From NCBI RefSeq assembly GCF_024701975.1, contig NZ_JANLNM010000003.1:372001-436000 (forward strand): 64,000 bases of DNA, given 5' to 3'. The notes beneath the pieces were generated by a model. The model searched no databases, was not told the origin of the DNA, and saw nothing but the letters and a program-made list of their open reading frames with translations. Source of the stretch: Variovorax sp. ZS18.2.2. Its GTDB lineage: Bacteria > Pseudomonadota > Gammaproteobacteria > Burkholderiales > Burkholderiaceae_C. Position numbers and translations under genes: made by a program. Of the stretch, positions 35,572 to 43,703 are shown piece by piece; within the stretch, counting starts at the first letter, position 1; each line of letters opens with the position of its first letter.

Positions 35572-36426
35572 ATGAACAAGCTCTCCCGGATCGCGCTCGC
35601 GCTGACCGTCTCCCTTGCCAGCTTTGGCGCCCTTGCCCAAGGCGTGCTGCGCGTCTCGGCCATTCCCGACGAGGCGCCCACCGAACTGCAGCGCAAGTTC
35701 ACCCCGCTGGGCGACTACCTCAAGAAGGAAACCGGCATGGACGTGCAGTTCACGCCCGTGACCGACTACGCCGCCGTGGTCGAAGGCCTGGCGACGAACA
35801 AGATCGACATGGCCTGGCTGGGAGGATTCACCTTCGTGCAGGCGCGCATCCGCACCAACGGCGGTGCGGTGCCGATCGTGCAGCGCGCGGAAGACGAGGT
35901 GTTCACCAGCAAGTTCATCGTGCCCATCGACAGCACCGCCAAGACGCTGGCCGACCTGAAGGGCAAGACCTTCGCATTCGGCGCGCCCTCCTCCACCTCG
36001 GGCAGCCTGATGCCGCGCTACTTTTTGCTGCAGGCCGGCATCAACCCCGAGAAGGACTTCAAGACGGTCGCGTTCTCGGGCGCGCATGACGCGACCGTGG
36101 CGTTCGTCGCGGCCTCGCGCGCCGAAGCGGGCGTGCTCAATGCGTCGGTGTGGGAGAAGCTGGTCGAGTCGAAGAACCCCAACGCGGCCAAGGTGCGCGT
36201 GCTCGCGACCACGCCGACCTACTACGACTACAACTGGACGGTGCGCCCGGGCATGGACCCGGCGCTCACGAAAAAGCTGACGGATGCGTTCCTCAAGCTC
36301 GACCCGGCCAACCCGGCGCACAAGGAAATCATGGCGCTGCAGCGCGCGAGCAAGTTCATTGCGACGAAGTCGTCGAACTACGACGGCATCGAGACGGCGG
36401 GCAAGTCGGCCGGTCTGATCAAGTGA
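35572..36426 (+). CDS. PhnD-type periplasmic binding protein, putative selenium oxyanion uptake
   Basis: 284-aa receptor with a signal peptide (cleavage likely after ALA, residues 20-22). Ligand-fold landmarks: VLRVSAIPDEAPTELQRKF, DMAWLGGFTFVQAR, and GAPSSTSGSLMPRYFL. The family normally binds phosphonate or phosphite, but a subgroup sits beside selD and is annotated as putative selenate-binding. Position next to selD, before an ATPase and two permeases and then mnmH, supports selenium uptake; the ligand is untested. A strong inverted repeat separates it from the ATPase gene. Confidence 0.85.
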   Translation: MNKLSRIALALTVSLASFGALAQGVLRVSAIPDEAPTELQRKFTPLGDYLKKETGMDVQFTPVTDYAAVVEGLATNKIDMAWLGGFTFVQARIRTNGGAVPIVQRAEDEVFTSKFIVPIDSTAKTLADLKGKTFAFGAPSSTSGSLMPRYFLLQAGINPEKDFKTVAFSGAHDATVAFVAASRAEAGVLNASVWEKLVESKNPNAAKVRVLATTPTYYDYNWTVRPGMDPALTKKLTDAFLKLDPANPAHKEIMALQRASKFIATKSSNYDGIETAGKSAGLIK

Positions 36427-36445
36427 GACTGAGCGCGCTGGGGTC

Positions 36446-36545
36446 ACCCTCACCCCAGCCCTCTCCTGCAAGCGGGAGAGGGAGCAATTCGGGGACCGGC
36501 TGTTGGCCCCCTCTCCCGCTTGCGGGAGAGGGTTGGGGTGAGGGT
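36446..36545. repeat. inverted repeat between binding-protein and ATPase genes
   Basis: Arms at 36446-36483 and 36507-36545 are nearly perfectly complementary over about 37 nt with a short loop. Each arm has an inner hairpin (CTCTCCCGC-TTGC-GGGAG type). The outer ends read ACCCTCACCCCAGCC and its complement. Its intra-operon position after the receptor gene resembles REP stem-loops that stabilise upstream mRNA and lower downstream expression. Confidence 0.85.
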
Positions 36546-36568
36546 GCGGCCTCCGAAAGACCGTCCGC

Positions 36569-37381
36569 GTGAGCTTCTCCCTCGATGCCATCGGCGTAGT
36601 CCATCCCAACGGCCAGCGCGCGCTGGCCGGGGTGACGCTGGCCGCGCGCGATGGCGAACGTATCGCCGTCATCGGACCTTCGGGCGCGGGCAAGACGACG
36701 CTGCTGCGCGTGCTCGGCGCCGCATTGCGGCCCGGTGAAGGCGAGGTGCGGACGCTCGATACCCGACCCTGGCAACTGCCGGCCGGCGCGCTGAAGAAGC
36801 TGCGCGCGCGCATCGGCACCGTGCACCAGGCGCCGCCGATCGCGCCGCGCCTGCGCGTGGTCACCGCGGTGCTCGCGGGCCGGCTCGGCGAATGGTCGGT
36901 GCTGCGCGCGCTGGGGTCGCTCTTCCATCCATCTGACATTGCAGGCGTGCACGAGGTGCTCTCGCGCCTCTCGCTCGAAGACCGCCTGTTCGACCGCTGC
37001 GACCGCCTCTCGGGCGGGCAGCTGCAGCGCGTGGGCATCGCGCGCGTGCTCTACCAGCGGCCGGCCCTGCTGCTGGCCGACGAGCCCGTCTCCGCGCTCG
37101 ACCCGACGCTGGCCGACGCCGCCATCGGCCAGCTCGTCGCGCAGAGCGAAGCCACGGGCGCGACGCTGGTCGCCTCGTTGCATGCGGTGGACCTCGCGCT
37201 GCGCTGGTTTCCGCGCGTGGTCGGCATGCGCAACGGGCAGGTGATGTTCGATCTGCCGACCACCGAAGTCACGCCCGCGATGCTCGATGCGCTCTATGCG
37301 AGCGAAGGCGGCGTGGCGATTCAGAAGTCGGCGCAACCCGTTGCTGCCGAAGCCGCGTTCCAGCGCCCGGACTGCCCGTGA
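36569..37381 (+). CDS. ABC transporter ATP-binding protein (PhnC-like)
   Basis: 270-aa ATPase of the import system whose receptor precedes it. Walker A is GPSGAGKTT (about 36-44), the signature [15 protein letters not shown], Walker [14 protein letters not shown], and a switch His in SLHAVDLAL. The start is a GTG at 36569. It overlaps the first permease gene by 4 nt. The PhnC-like subfamily agrees with the PhnD-type receptor. Confidence 0.9.
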   Translation: MSFSLDAIGVVHPNGQRALAGVTLAARDGERIAVIGPSGAGKTTLLRVLGAALRPGEGEVRTLDTRPWQLPAGALKKLRARIGTVHQAPPIAPRLRVVTAVLAGRLGEWSVLRALGSLFHPSDIAGVHEVLSRLSLEDRLFDRCDRLSGGQLQRVGIARVLYQRPALLLADEPVSALDPTLADAAIGQLVAQSEATGATLVASLHAVDLALRWFPRVVGMRNGQVMFDLPTTEVTPAMLDALYASEGGVAIQKSAQPVAAEAAFQRPDCP

Positions 37382-38214
37382 CCACCGCCGTCACCGCCGT
37401 TACTCACCGCGATCCACAAGCGATGCGGCGGCTGGCCGGCTGGCTCGCCGCGCTCGTCATCGCCTGGCCGATGCTGGCGCTCTCGGAGTTCAAGCCCTGG
37501 GCGCTGTTTGGCAGCGGCAACCTTGCGGTGATCGGCGATTTTCTCGCGGGCTTCTTTCCGCCCGCGGGCTCGCCCGATTTCCTCGCTTTGCTCGCCAAGG
37601 CCACGCTCGAGACGTTGGCGATGGCCACGGCCGGCACTGCGCTCGCGCTGCTGATCGGCGCACCGCTCGCGTTCGTCACGACGCGCGCCCTTTCCATCTC
37701 GCGCATCGGCCCGGGGCCGGGCCGCGTGCAGGCCGGCATCGTGCGGCAGGCGGCGCGCTGGCTGCTGATGGTGCTGCGCGCCATTCCCGAAATCGTCTGG
37801 GCGCTGCTCTTCGTGCGCGCGCTCGGACTCGGCCCCGCCGCCGGCGTGCTGGCGCTGGCCATCACCTACGGCGGCATGCTCGGCAAGGTCTACGCGGAGA
37901 TCCTCGAATCGACTGACACGCGCCCGGCGCGTGCGCTGCTCGAAAGCGGCAGTGGTCGGCTCGCGGCCCTCTGCTACGGCCTGTTGCCCCATACCGCGCA
38001 GGAGCTGGCCTCGTACACCGTCTACCGCTGGGAATGCGCGGTGCGCGCCTCGGTGGTGATGGGCTTCGTCGGCGCGGGCGGCCTCGGCCAGTTGATGGAC
38101 CAGTCGATGAAGATGCTCAACGGCGGCGAGGCGAGCAGCATCCTGCTCGTGTTCCTCGCGCTGGTGCTGCTGGCCGATGTGATGAGCAATGCGCTGCGGA
38201 AGCTGCTCGCATGA
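37378..38214 (+). CDS. ABC transporter permease (PhnE-like), first
   Basis: 278-aa inner-membrane permease with about six helices. The coupling (EAA) loop region shows [17 protein letters not shown] and the [14 protein letters not shown] motif typical of PhnE. Translation starts at a GTG overlapping the ATPase stop, and its end overlaps the second permease by 4 nt. Together the two permeases probably form a heterodimer. Confidence 0.9.
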   Translation: MTTAVTAVTHRDPQAMRRLAGWLAALVIAWPMLALSEFKPWALFGSGNLAVIGDFLAGFFPPAGSPDFLALLAKATLETLAMATAGTALALLIGAPLAFVTTRALSISRIGPGPGRVQAGIVRQAARWLLMVLRAIPEIVWALLFVRALGLGPAAGVLALAITYGGMLGKVYAEILESTDTRPARALLESGSGRLAALCYGLLPHTAQELASYTVYRWECAVRASVVMGFVGAGGLGQLMDQSMKMLNGGEASSILLVFLALVLLADVMSNALRKLLA

Positions 38215-39008
38215 ACAACCTCCCGCCGCGTCCGCCGCCGTGCCTGCGCTGCCGGTTCGCCGTGGGGCTGATCGCGGTGGCGGTGGTCGCGAGCTTCGTC
38301 TACCTCGGCATCGACTACCGCGCGCTGGGCTCGGCCGAATCGCTGCGGCTCATGGGCAAGTTCATCGCCGAGTTCTTCCCGCCCGATGTGTCACCGGATT
38401 TCCTCGCGAAGGTCGGCAATGGGGCGCTGCAGACGCTGGCGGTGTCGGCGCTCGGGACGGTGCTGGCCGCCCTCGCGGGCGCCGTGCTCGCGTTGCCCGC
38501 CTCGGGCCGTGCGGGATGGCTGCCGCGCCATGTCGCGCGCTTCATCCTCAACTTCCTGCGCAGCGTGCCCGAGTTGGTCTGGGCCGCGCTGATGGTGCTG
38601 GCCGCCGGCATCGGCCCTTTCGCGGGCGCGCTGGCCCTCGCGCTGCACACCACCGGCGTGCTCGGTCGCCTGTTCGCCGAAGCGTTGGAGAACGCCCCGC
38701 GCGAACCCGAACACGCGCTCACGCTCTCGGGCGCCGGCCCGGTCGCCGCCTTCAGCTACGCGAGCCTGCCGATCGTGCTGCCGCAGTGGGTGGCCTACAC
38801 GCTCTACCGCTGGGAGATGAACATCCGCATGGCCGCGGTGCTCGGTTTCGTGGGCGGCGGCGGGCTGGGGCAGCTGCTGTACTTCCACCTGTCGATCTTC
38901 CAGCAGCAGCAGGCGATGACGGTGCTGATCGCGATGTTCGTGCTGGTGACGCTGGTGGACTTTGCGAGCGCTCGCTTGCGCAGAGGCTTAGGGCCGGCCT
39001 ACGCCTGA
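38211..39008 (+). CDS. ABC transporter permease (PhnE-like), second
   Basis: 265-aa permease, paralogous to its neighbour (shared FFPP-x-SPDFLA, FLRSVPELVWA and GFVGGGGLGQLL segments). Six predicted helices. Two adjacent permease genes suggest duplication and a heterodimeric channel. It ends 37 nt before mnmH, which may share the transcript. Confidence 0.9.
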   Translation: MNNLPPRPPPCLRCRFAVGLIAVAVVASFVYLGIDYRALGSAESLRLMGKFIAEFFPPDVSPDFLAKVGNGALQTLAVSALGTVLAALAGAVLALPASGRAGWLPRHVARFILNFLRSVPELVWAALMVLAAGIGPFAGALALALHTTGVLGRLFAEALENAPREPEHALTLSGAGPVAAFSYASLPIVLPQWVAYTLYRWEMNIRMAAVLGFVGGGGLGQLLYFHLSIFQQQQAMTVLIAMFVLVTLVDFASARLRRGLGPAYA

Positions 39009-39045
39009 GGCCTCCGGCGACAATCGGGGGCATGAGGTTCCTGCC

Positions 39046-40116
39046 ATGAGTCATCGCCAGCCCGTGCGGGTCGGCGACCGCCACGCCTTCGACACGATCA
39101 TCGACGCCCGCTCGCCGGCCGAGTTCGCGCTCGACCATATCCCCGGCGCCATCAACTGTCCGGTGCTCGACGACGAGGAGCGCCGCATCGTCGGCACCGT
39201 CTACGTGCAGACCGGTGCCTTCGAGGCCCGGCGCATCGGCGGCGCGATGGTCGCGGCCAACATCGCAAAGCATCTGCGCGACACGCTGGCCGACCGGCCC
39301 GAAAAATGGAAGCCGCTGGTTTATTGCTGGCGCGGCGGCATGCGCAGCGGCTCGATGGTGACGTGGCTGCGGCTCGTCGGCTGGGACGCGCAGCAGCTCG
39401 CTGGCGGCTACAAGAGCTTTCGCCGCCACGTCATCACGCAGATCGATTCGCTGACGCCGCAGCTCGACCTGCGTGTGATCTGCGGGGCCACCGGCAGCGC
39501 CAAGACGCGCGTGCTGCATGCGCTGGCCGAGCGCGGCGAGCAGACGCTCGACCTCGAAGACTTCGCGAGCCATAAGGGTTCGCTGCTCGGTTCGCTGCCG
39601 GGCGTGCCACAGCCTTCGCAAAAGCATTTCGAGACGCGCATCGCGACCGTGCTCGAAGCCATCGACCTGAAGCGCCCGCTGTACGTCGAAGGCGAGAGCA
39701 TCCGCATCGGCCGGCTCTCGCTGCCGCTGTCGCTCGTGGCACAGATGCGTGCCGCGCCCTGCATCGAAGTCGCGGCCACGCCCGAGGCACGGCTCGATTA
39801 CCTGCTGCGCGACTACGCCTACCTCGGCGACGACCGCGACGCGCTGGCCGACAAGCTCGGCGTGCTCAAGGAACTGCAGGGCAAGGAAACGGTGGCGCGC
39901 TGGCAGCAATGGGCGCACGAGGCGAACCTGCCGAAGCTCTTCGCCGAGCTGATGGCGCTGCACTACGACCCGCACTACCAGAAGTCGCAGGAACTCCACT
40001 TCAAGGCCTGGGAACGCCGCCGCAGCGTCGCAACGACCGACCTGAGCGATCAGGGCATCGAGGCAGTGGCCGACGCGGTGCGGGCGATGGAGGGACGCGG
40101 CAGCCCGTCGGCATAG
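39046..40116 (+). CDS. mnmH: tRNA 2-selenouridine synthase MnmH (SelU/YbbB)
   Basis: 356-aa enzyme replacing sulfur by selenium at the wobble 2-thiouridine of Lys, Glu and Gln tRNAs, using selenophosphate from SelD. The rhodanese domain (1-130) has catalytic Cys94 in YCWRGGMRSGS. A P-loop domain follows with GATGSAKT (about 149-156). It is downstream of the putative selenium importer. Its end overlaps the convergent fdhD gene by 67 nt. Confidence 0.95.
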   Translation: MSHRQPVRVGDRHAFDTIIDARSPAEFALDHIPGAINCPVLDDEERRIVGTVYVQTGAFEARRIGGAMVAANIAKHLRDTLADRPEKWKPLVYCWRGGMRSGSMVTWLRLVGWDAQQLAGGYKSFRRHVITQIDSLTPQLDLRVICGATGSAKTRVLHALAERGEQTLDLEDFASHKGSLLGSLPGVPQPSQKHFETRIATVLEAIDLKRPLYVEGESIRIGRLSLPLSLVAQMRAAPCIEVAATPEARLDYLLRDYAYLGDDRDALADKLGVLKELQGKETVARWQQWAHEANLPKLFAELMALHYDPHYQKSQELHFKAWERRRSVATTDLSDQGIEAVADAVRAMEGRGSPSA

Positions 40117-40997
40117 AGCACGCCGCGCGGCGCGCGGCACAGCCCCCAGAAGCGCAGGCCGCTGAGCTCGGCCATGCGCACCCCCATCGCGGTGGGGGCC
40201 GAGATCGTCGCCATCGCCGCGATGCCCAGGCGACCGCACTTGCGCACCAGTTCGTGGCTGCCGCGGCTGGACATCAGCACGAAACCCGGTTCTTCGAGAC
40301 GCCCCGCGCGCGCCAGCTTGCCCAGCAGCTTATCGAGCGCGTTGTGGCGGCCCACGTCTTCCATCACGTCGGTGAGTTCGCCTTCCACCGTGGCCCAGCC
40401 CGCGGCGTGGATGGCGCCGGCTTCGGCATTCAGCACTTGGCGCGCGGGCAATGCGGCGAAGGCGCGCAGCACGGTTTCGAGGTCGATGCGTTCGATCCAA
40501 TCGCGCGGCGGCACGGGCTGCGGCGTGATGTCGAGCCCGGCAAAACTTTCGACGCCGCACACGCCGCAGCCCGTGCGGCCCGCGAGGCTGCGGCGGCGGC
40601 CCTTCAGGCGCTCGAAGCTGCGGGTGGAAATATCGAGCTGCACTTCGATGCCAGGCATGCCTTCGGGGAGGCCCGCCGAAATGGCATCGATGGTCTGCAC
40701 CTCGATGCCGCGGCAGTCGGCAGCGGTGTCGAGGATGCCTTCGCTGAGTGCGAAGCCGAGCGCGAAGTCTTCCAGGTCGAGCGGTGTGGCCATCATCACC
40801 GCGTGCGAGACGCCGTTGAAGACCAGCGCGACCGGCACCTCGGCCGCCAGCGTGTCGTCGCGCACCGCGCCTTCGGGGGCCACGCCGCGTTCGCCGAACA
40901 CGCGCACGGCGTGCCGGGAGAGCGATGGCAGGGTGTCTTCGGAATCGGCGAGGTCTAGCTGTGGCATGGACAGGGTGGCTCCGGATAGGCCAGCCAT
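40050..40997 (-). CDS. fdhD: formate dehydrogenase accessory sulfurtransferase FdhD
   Basis: 315-aa protein that transfers sulfur from IscS to the molybdenum cofactor of formate dehydrogenase. The CxxC sulfur-carrying loop is GCGVCGVES (about 174-182); other family motifs are EDVGRHNALDK and SSRGSHELVRKCG. The start is taken at 40997, 7 nt after the upstream gene; an ATG at 40967 is an alternative. It serves both the Sec-FDH and possibly the FdhF/YdeP-like enzyme encoded just upstream in its own operon. Confidence 0.95.
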   Translation of the reverse strand: MAGLSGATLSMPQLDLADSEDTLPSLSRHAVRVFGERGVAPEGAVRDDTLAAEVPVALVFNGVSHAVMMATPLDLEDFALGFALSEGILDTAADCRGIEVQTIDAISAGLPEGMPGIEVQLDISTRSFERLKGRRRSLAGRTGCGVCGVESFAGLDITPQPVPPRDWIERIDLETVLRAFAALPARQVLNAEAGAIHAAGWATVEGELTDVMEDVGRHNALDKLLGKLARAGRLEEPGFVLMSSRGSHELVRKCGRLGIAAMATISAPTAMGVRMAELSGLRFWGLCRAPRGVLYADGLPRPSIARTASATASMP

Positions 40998-41004
40998 TGT
41001 CCGC

Positions 41005-41292
41005 TCAGTCGCCGTTTTCGTCAGCCGGGGGCAGTGTTTGAACCTGCGCGCGCCCGGCGGCTTCGAGGTGCGCGACCCAGCGGTCGTCGTGCTGCTCCAC
41101 GCGCACCCAGCCTGGGCCGCGCACGCCGCCGATGGCCGCATCGCCCATCAGCGTGAGCCGGCGCATCAGCACGCTCGCGCCCTGGCCCAGCCGCTTGCCG
41201 AGACGCGGCAGCGAGACGCCGCCGCCCGCCGGTTCCTGCGCGAGCATGCGCAGGATGGCGACCGAGAGGCTGTCTTCGAGCAATGCGCTCAT
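41005..41292 (-). CDS. small conserved-looking protein between fdhD and FdhF-like gene
   Basis: 95-aa protein, function not recognised. Residues about 8-60 (SVAILRMLAQEPAGGGVSLP, then KRLGQGASVLMRRLTLMG) look like a winged-helix core. The rest (WVRVEQHDDRWVAHLEAAGR) could be the wing. It overlaps the oxidoreductase gene by 4 nt and precedes fdhD by 7 nt, so it is part of that operon. A DNA-binding or scaffold role is possible but unproven. Confidence 0.7.
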   Translation of the reverse strand: MSALLEDSLSVAILRMLAQEPAGGGVSLPRLGKRLGQGASVLMRRLTLMGDAAIGGVRGPGWVRVEQHDDRWVAHLEAAGRAQVQTLPPADENGD

Positions 41293-43643
41293 GCAGTCGC
41301 CACCATCCCGTCCGCCGCGTCCTCCGACAACTTCTGGATCGGCAGTTCATGCGGCACCAGCACCACGGGAATGGACTTGGACGTCGGCGTCCCCGCGTTC
41401 TCGGCCACCGCCGACAGCGGCACCAGCGGATTGGTCTCGGGGTAATAGGCCGCAATGTTGCCGCGCGGAATGTCGTAGGCCACGAGCTTGAAGCGGTCGG
41501 CGCGACGTTCTTGCCCGTCATTCCACACGGTCTGCAGGTCGACCCAGTCGCCGTCCTTCATGCCCAGCGCACGGATGTCCTCGGCATGGATGAAGACCAC
41601 GCGGCGCTGGCCGAACACGCCGCGGTAGCGGTCGTCCATGCCGTAGATGGTGGTGTTGTACTGGTCGTGCGAGCGCGTGGTGAAGAGCGTGAAGACCAGC
41701 GTGTCGCGGATGTGCAGGCGCGCCCGGTGCGAGGGCGTGTCGCGCGGCACGGCGTGCGTGAAGAACACGGCCTTCTTCGAGGCGGTGGCCCACACGCGTT
41801 CGCTCGCGGTGTTGCGCAGGCGAAAGCCGCCGGGCTTGGCGACACGGGTGTTGAAGTCCTTGAAGTCGTCGAACACCGCTTCGATCTTGTCGCGGATGCG
41901 TGCGTAGTCTTCGACGAGCCAGAGCCACGGCGTCTTGCTGCGCGCGCCGATGGTGGCCGCCGCGAGCCGCGCCACGATGGCCGGCTCCGACAGCAGCTGC
42001 TCCGACGCGGGCGGGTTGATGCCCACCGAGATATGCACCATGCTCATCGAATCTTCCACCGTCACGCCCTGCGGGCCGTTGGCCTGCATGTCGATCTCGG
42101 TGCGGCCCAGGCACGGCAGGATCAGCGCCTCGCGCCCGTGCACGATGTGGCTGCGGTTGAGCTTGGTCGTCACGTGCACCGTGAGGTCGCACTGCCGCAG
42201 GCCCTTCCAGGTCTGGTAGGTGTCGGGCGTGGCGGCCGCGAAGTTGCCGCCGAGCGCGAAGAACACGCGGCCCTTGCCGTCGAGCATCGCCTGGATCGCC
42301 TCGACCGTGTCCAGGCCGTTCTGGCGCGGCGGCTCGAAGCCGAACACCTTCTGCAGCCGGTCGAGCAGCGCGACCGGCGGCTTTTCCCAGATGCCCATGG
42401 TGCGGTCGCCCTGCACGTTGCTATGGCCGCGCACCGGGCAGGCGCCCGCGCCCTCGCGGCCCATGTGGCCGCACAGCATGAGCCAGTTGAGGATCATCTG
42501 GATGGTCGCCACCGAATGCTGATGCTGCGTGATGCCCATGCCCCAGCAGGCGATGACCTTCTTCGCGCCAAGGTACACCTCGGCCGCGGCGCGCAGTTGC
42601 TCTTGCGTGAGGCCCGACTCCTGCACCAGCACCTCCCACGATTCGGCGCGCAGGTCGTCCGCGAGCGATTCGAAGCCGGTGGTGTGCATGGCGATGAAGG
42701 CGTGGTCGAGCACCGAGGCTTCGCCGCGCGCGACGAGCGCATCTTCGCGCTCGATGACGTGCTTCATCATCCCCTTCACGGCAGCGAAGTCGCCGCCCAC
42801 GCGCAGCTGGAAGTAGTGCGTGCTGATGGGCGTGGAACCCAGGGTCGCCATCTCCAGCTTGTCCTGCGGATCGGCAAAGCGCTCCAGCCCGCGCTCGCGC
42901 AGCGGGTTGAAGCTCACGATGCGCGCGCCGCGCTTGGAAGCCGCGCGCAGCTCGCCGAGCATGCGCGGATGGTTGGTGCCGGGGTTCTGGCCGAAGATGA
43001 AGATGGCGTCGGCCTTCTCGAAATCGTCGAGCGTGACCGTGCCCTTGCCCACGCCGATCTGCGGACGCATGCCGCTGCCGCTGGGCTCATGGCACATGTT
43101 CGAGCAGTCGGGGAAATTGTTGGTGCCGTACTCGCGCACGAAGAGCTGGTACAGGAACGCAGCCTCGTTGCTCGCGCGGCCCGAGGTGTAGAAGATGGCC
43201 TGGTTCGGGTCGGGCAGCGCGTTGAGGTGGCGCGCGATCAGGGCGAAGGCGTCGTCCCATTCGATGGGCACGTACTTGTCGCTCGCTGCGTCGTAGGCCA
43301 TCGGGTGCGTGAGGCGCCCTTTGTCTTCGAGCCAGAAATCGCTTTGCTCGGCCAGTTGCGCCACGGTGTGCTTCGCGAAGAGCTCCGGGCCGGCACGGCG
43401 CGCGGTGGCCTCGGCAGCCACGGCCTTCACGCCGTTCTCGCAAAACTCGAAAGTGGATGCGTGGTTGCGGTCGGGCCAGGCGCAGCCGGGGCAGTCGAAG
43501 CCGTCGGGCTGGTTGGCCGAGAGCAGCGTCTTGGCGCCCTTGAGGGGAATGTCCTGCCGCAGCAGCGCGTTCGTCACGCTGCGAAGTGCGCCCCAGCCGC
43601 CCGCGGGGCCCTTGTAAAACTCGATCTTCTGCTCACTGCTCAT
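41289..43643 (-). CDS. FdhF/YdeP-family molybdopterin oxidoreductase
   Basis: 784-aa cytoplasmic molybdopterin enzyme with no signal peptide. The N-terminal part has CPGC at 51-54 rather than a full four-Cys 4Fe-4S motif. Cofactor-binding segments include FGQNPGTNHPRML, WGMGITQHQHSVATIQMILN, CPVRGHSNVQGDRTMG, and the C-terminal dinucleotide domain. It matches the YdeP group, whose substrate is unknown. No in-frame UGA occurs. Operon position with fdhD suggests a sulfurated, formate-dehydrogenase-like active site. Confidence 0.88.
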   Translation of the reverse strand: MSSEQKIEFYKGPAGGWGALRSVTNALLRQDIPLKGAKTLLSANQPDGFDCPGCAWPDRNHASTFEFCENGVKAVAAEATARRAGPELFAKHTVAQLAEQSDFWLEDKGRLTHPMAYDAASDKYVPIEWDDAFALIARHLNALPDPNQAIFYTSGRASNEAAFLYQLFVREYGTNNFPDCSNMCHEPSGSGMRPQIGVGKGTVTLDDFEKADAIFIFGQNPGTNHPRMLGELRAASKRGARIVSFNPLRERGLERFADPQDKLEMATLGSTPISTHYFQLRVGGDFAAVKGMMKHVIEREDALVARGEASVLDHAFIAMHTTGFESLADDLRAESWEVLVQESGLTQEQLRAAAEVYLGAKKVIACWGMGITQHQHSVATIQMILNWLMLCGHMGREGAGACPVRGHSNVQGDRTMGIWEKPPVALLDRLQKVFGFEPPRQNGLDTVEAIQAMLDGKGRVFFALGGNFAAATPDTYQTWKGLRQCDLTVHVTTKLNRSHIVHGREALILPCLGRTEIDMQANGPQGVTVEDSMSMVHISVGINPPASEQLLSEPAIVARLAAATIGARSKTPWLWLVEDYARIRDKIEAVFDDFKDFNTRVAKPGGFRLRNTASERVWATASKKAVFFTHAVPRDTPSHRARLHIRDTLVFTLFTTRSHDQYNTTIYGMDDRYRGVFGQRRVVFIHAEDIRALGMKDGDWVDLQTVWNDGQERRADRFKLVAYDIPRGNIAAYYPETNPLVPLSAVAENAGTPTSKSIPVVLVPHELPIQKLSEDAADGMVATA

Positions 43644-43703
43644 GCCGGCGAGTGTTCGCCGCGGGCATGAGGAGCGTCAAATTGAATCGGGACATGCGCC
43701 GAT

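Noticed and set aside
36446..36545. Rho-independent terminator after the binding-protein gene
   Set aside because: No T-run follows either arm and the operon continues; better read as an intra-operon stem-loop.
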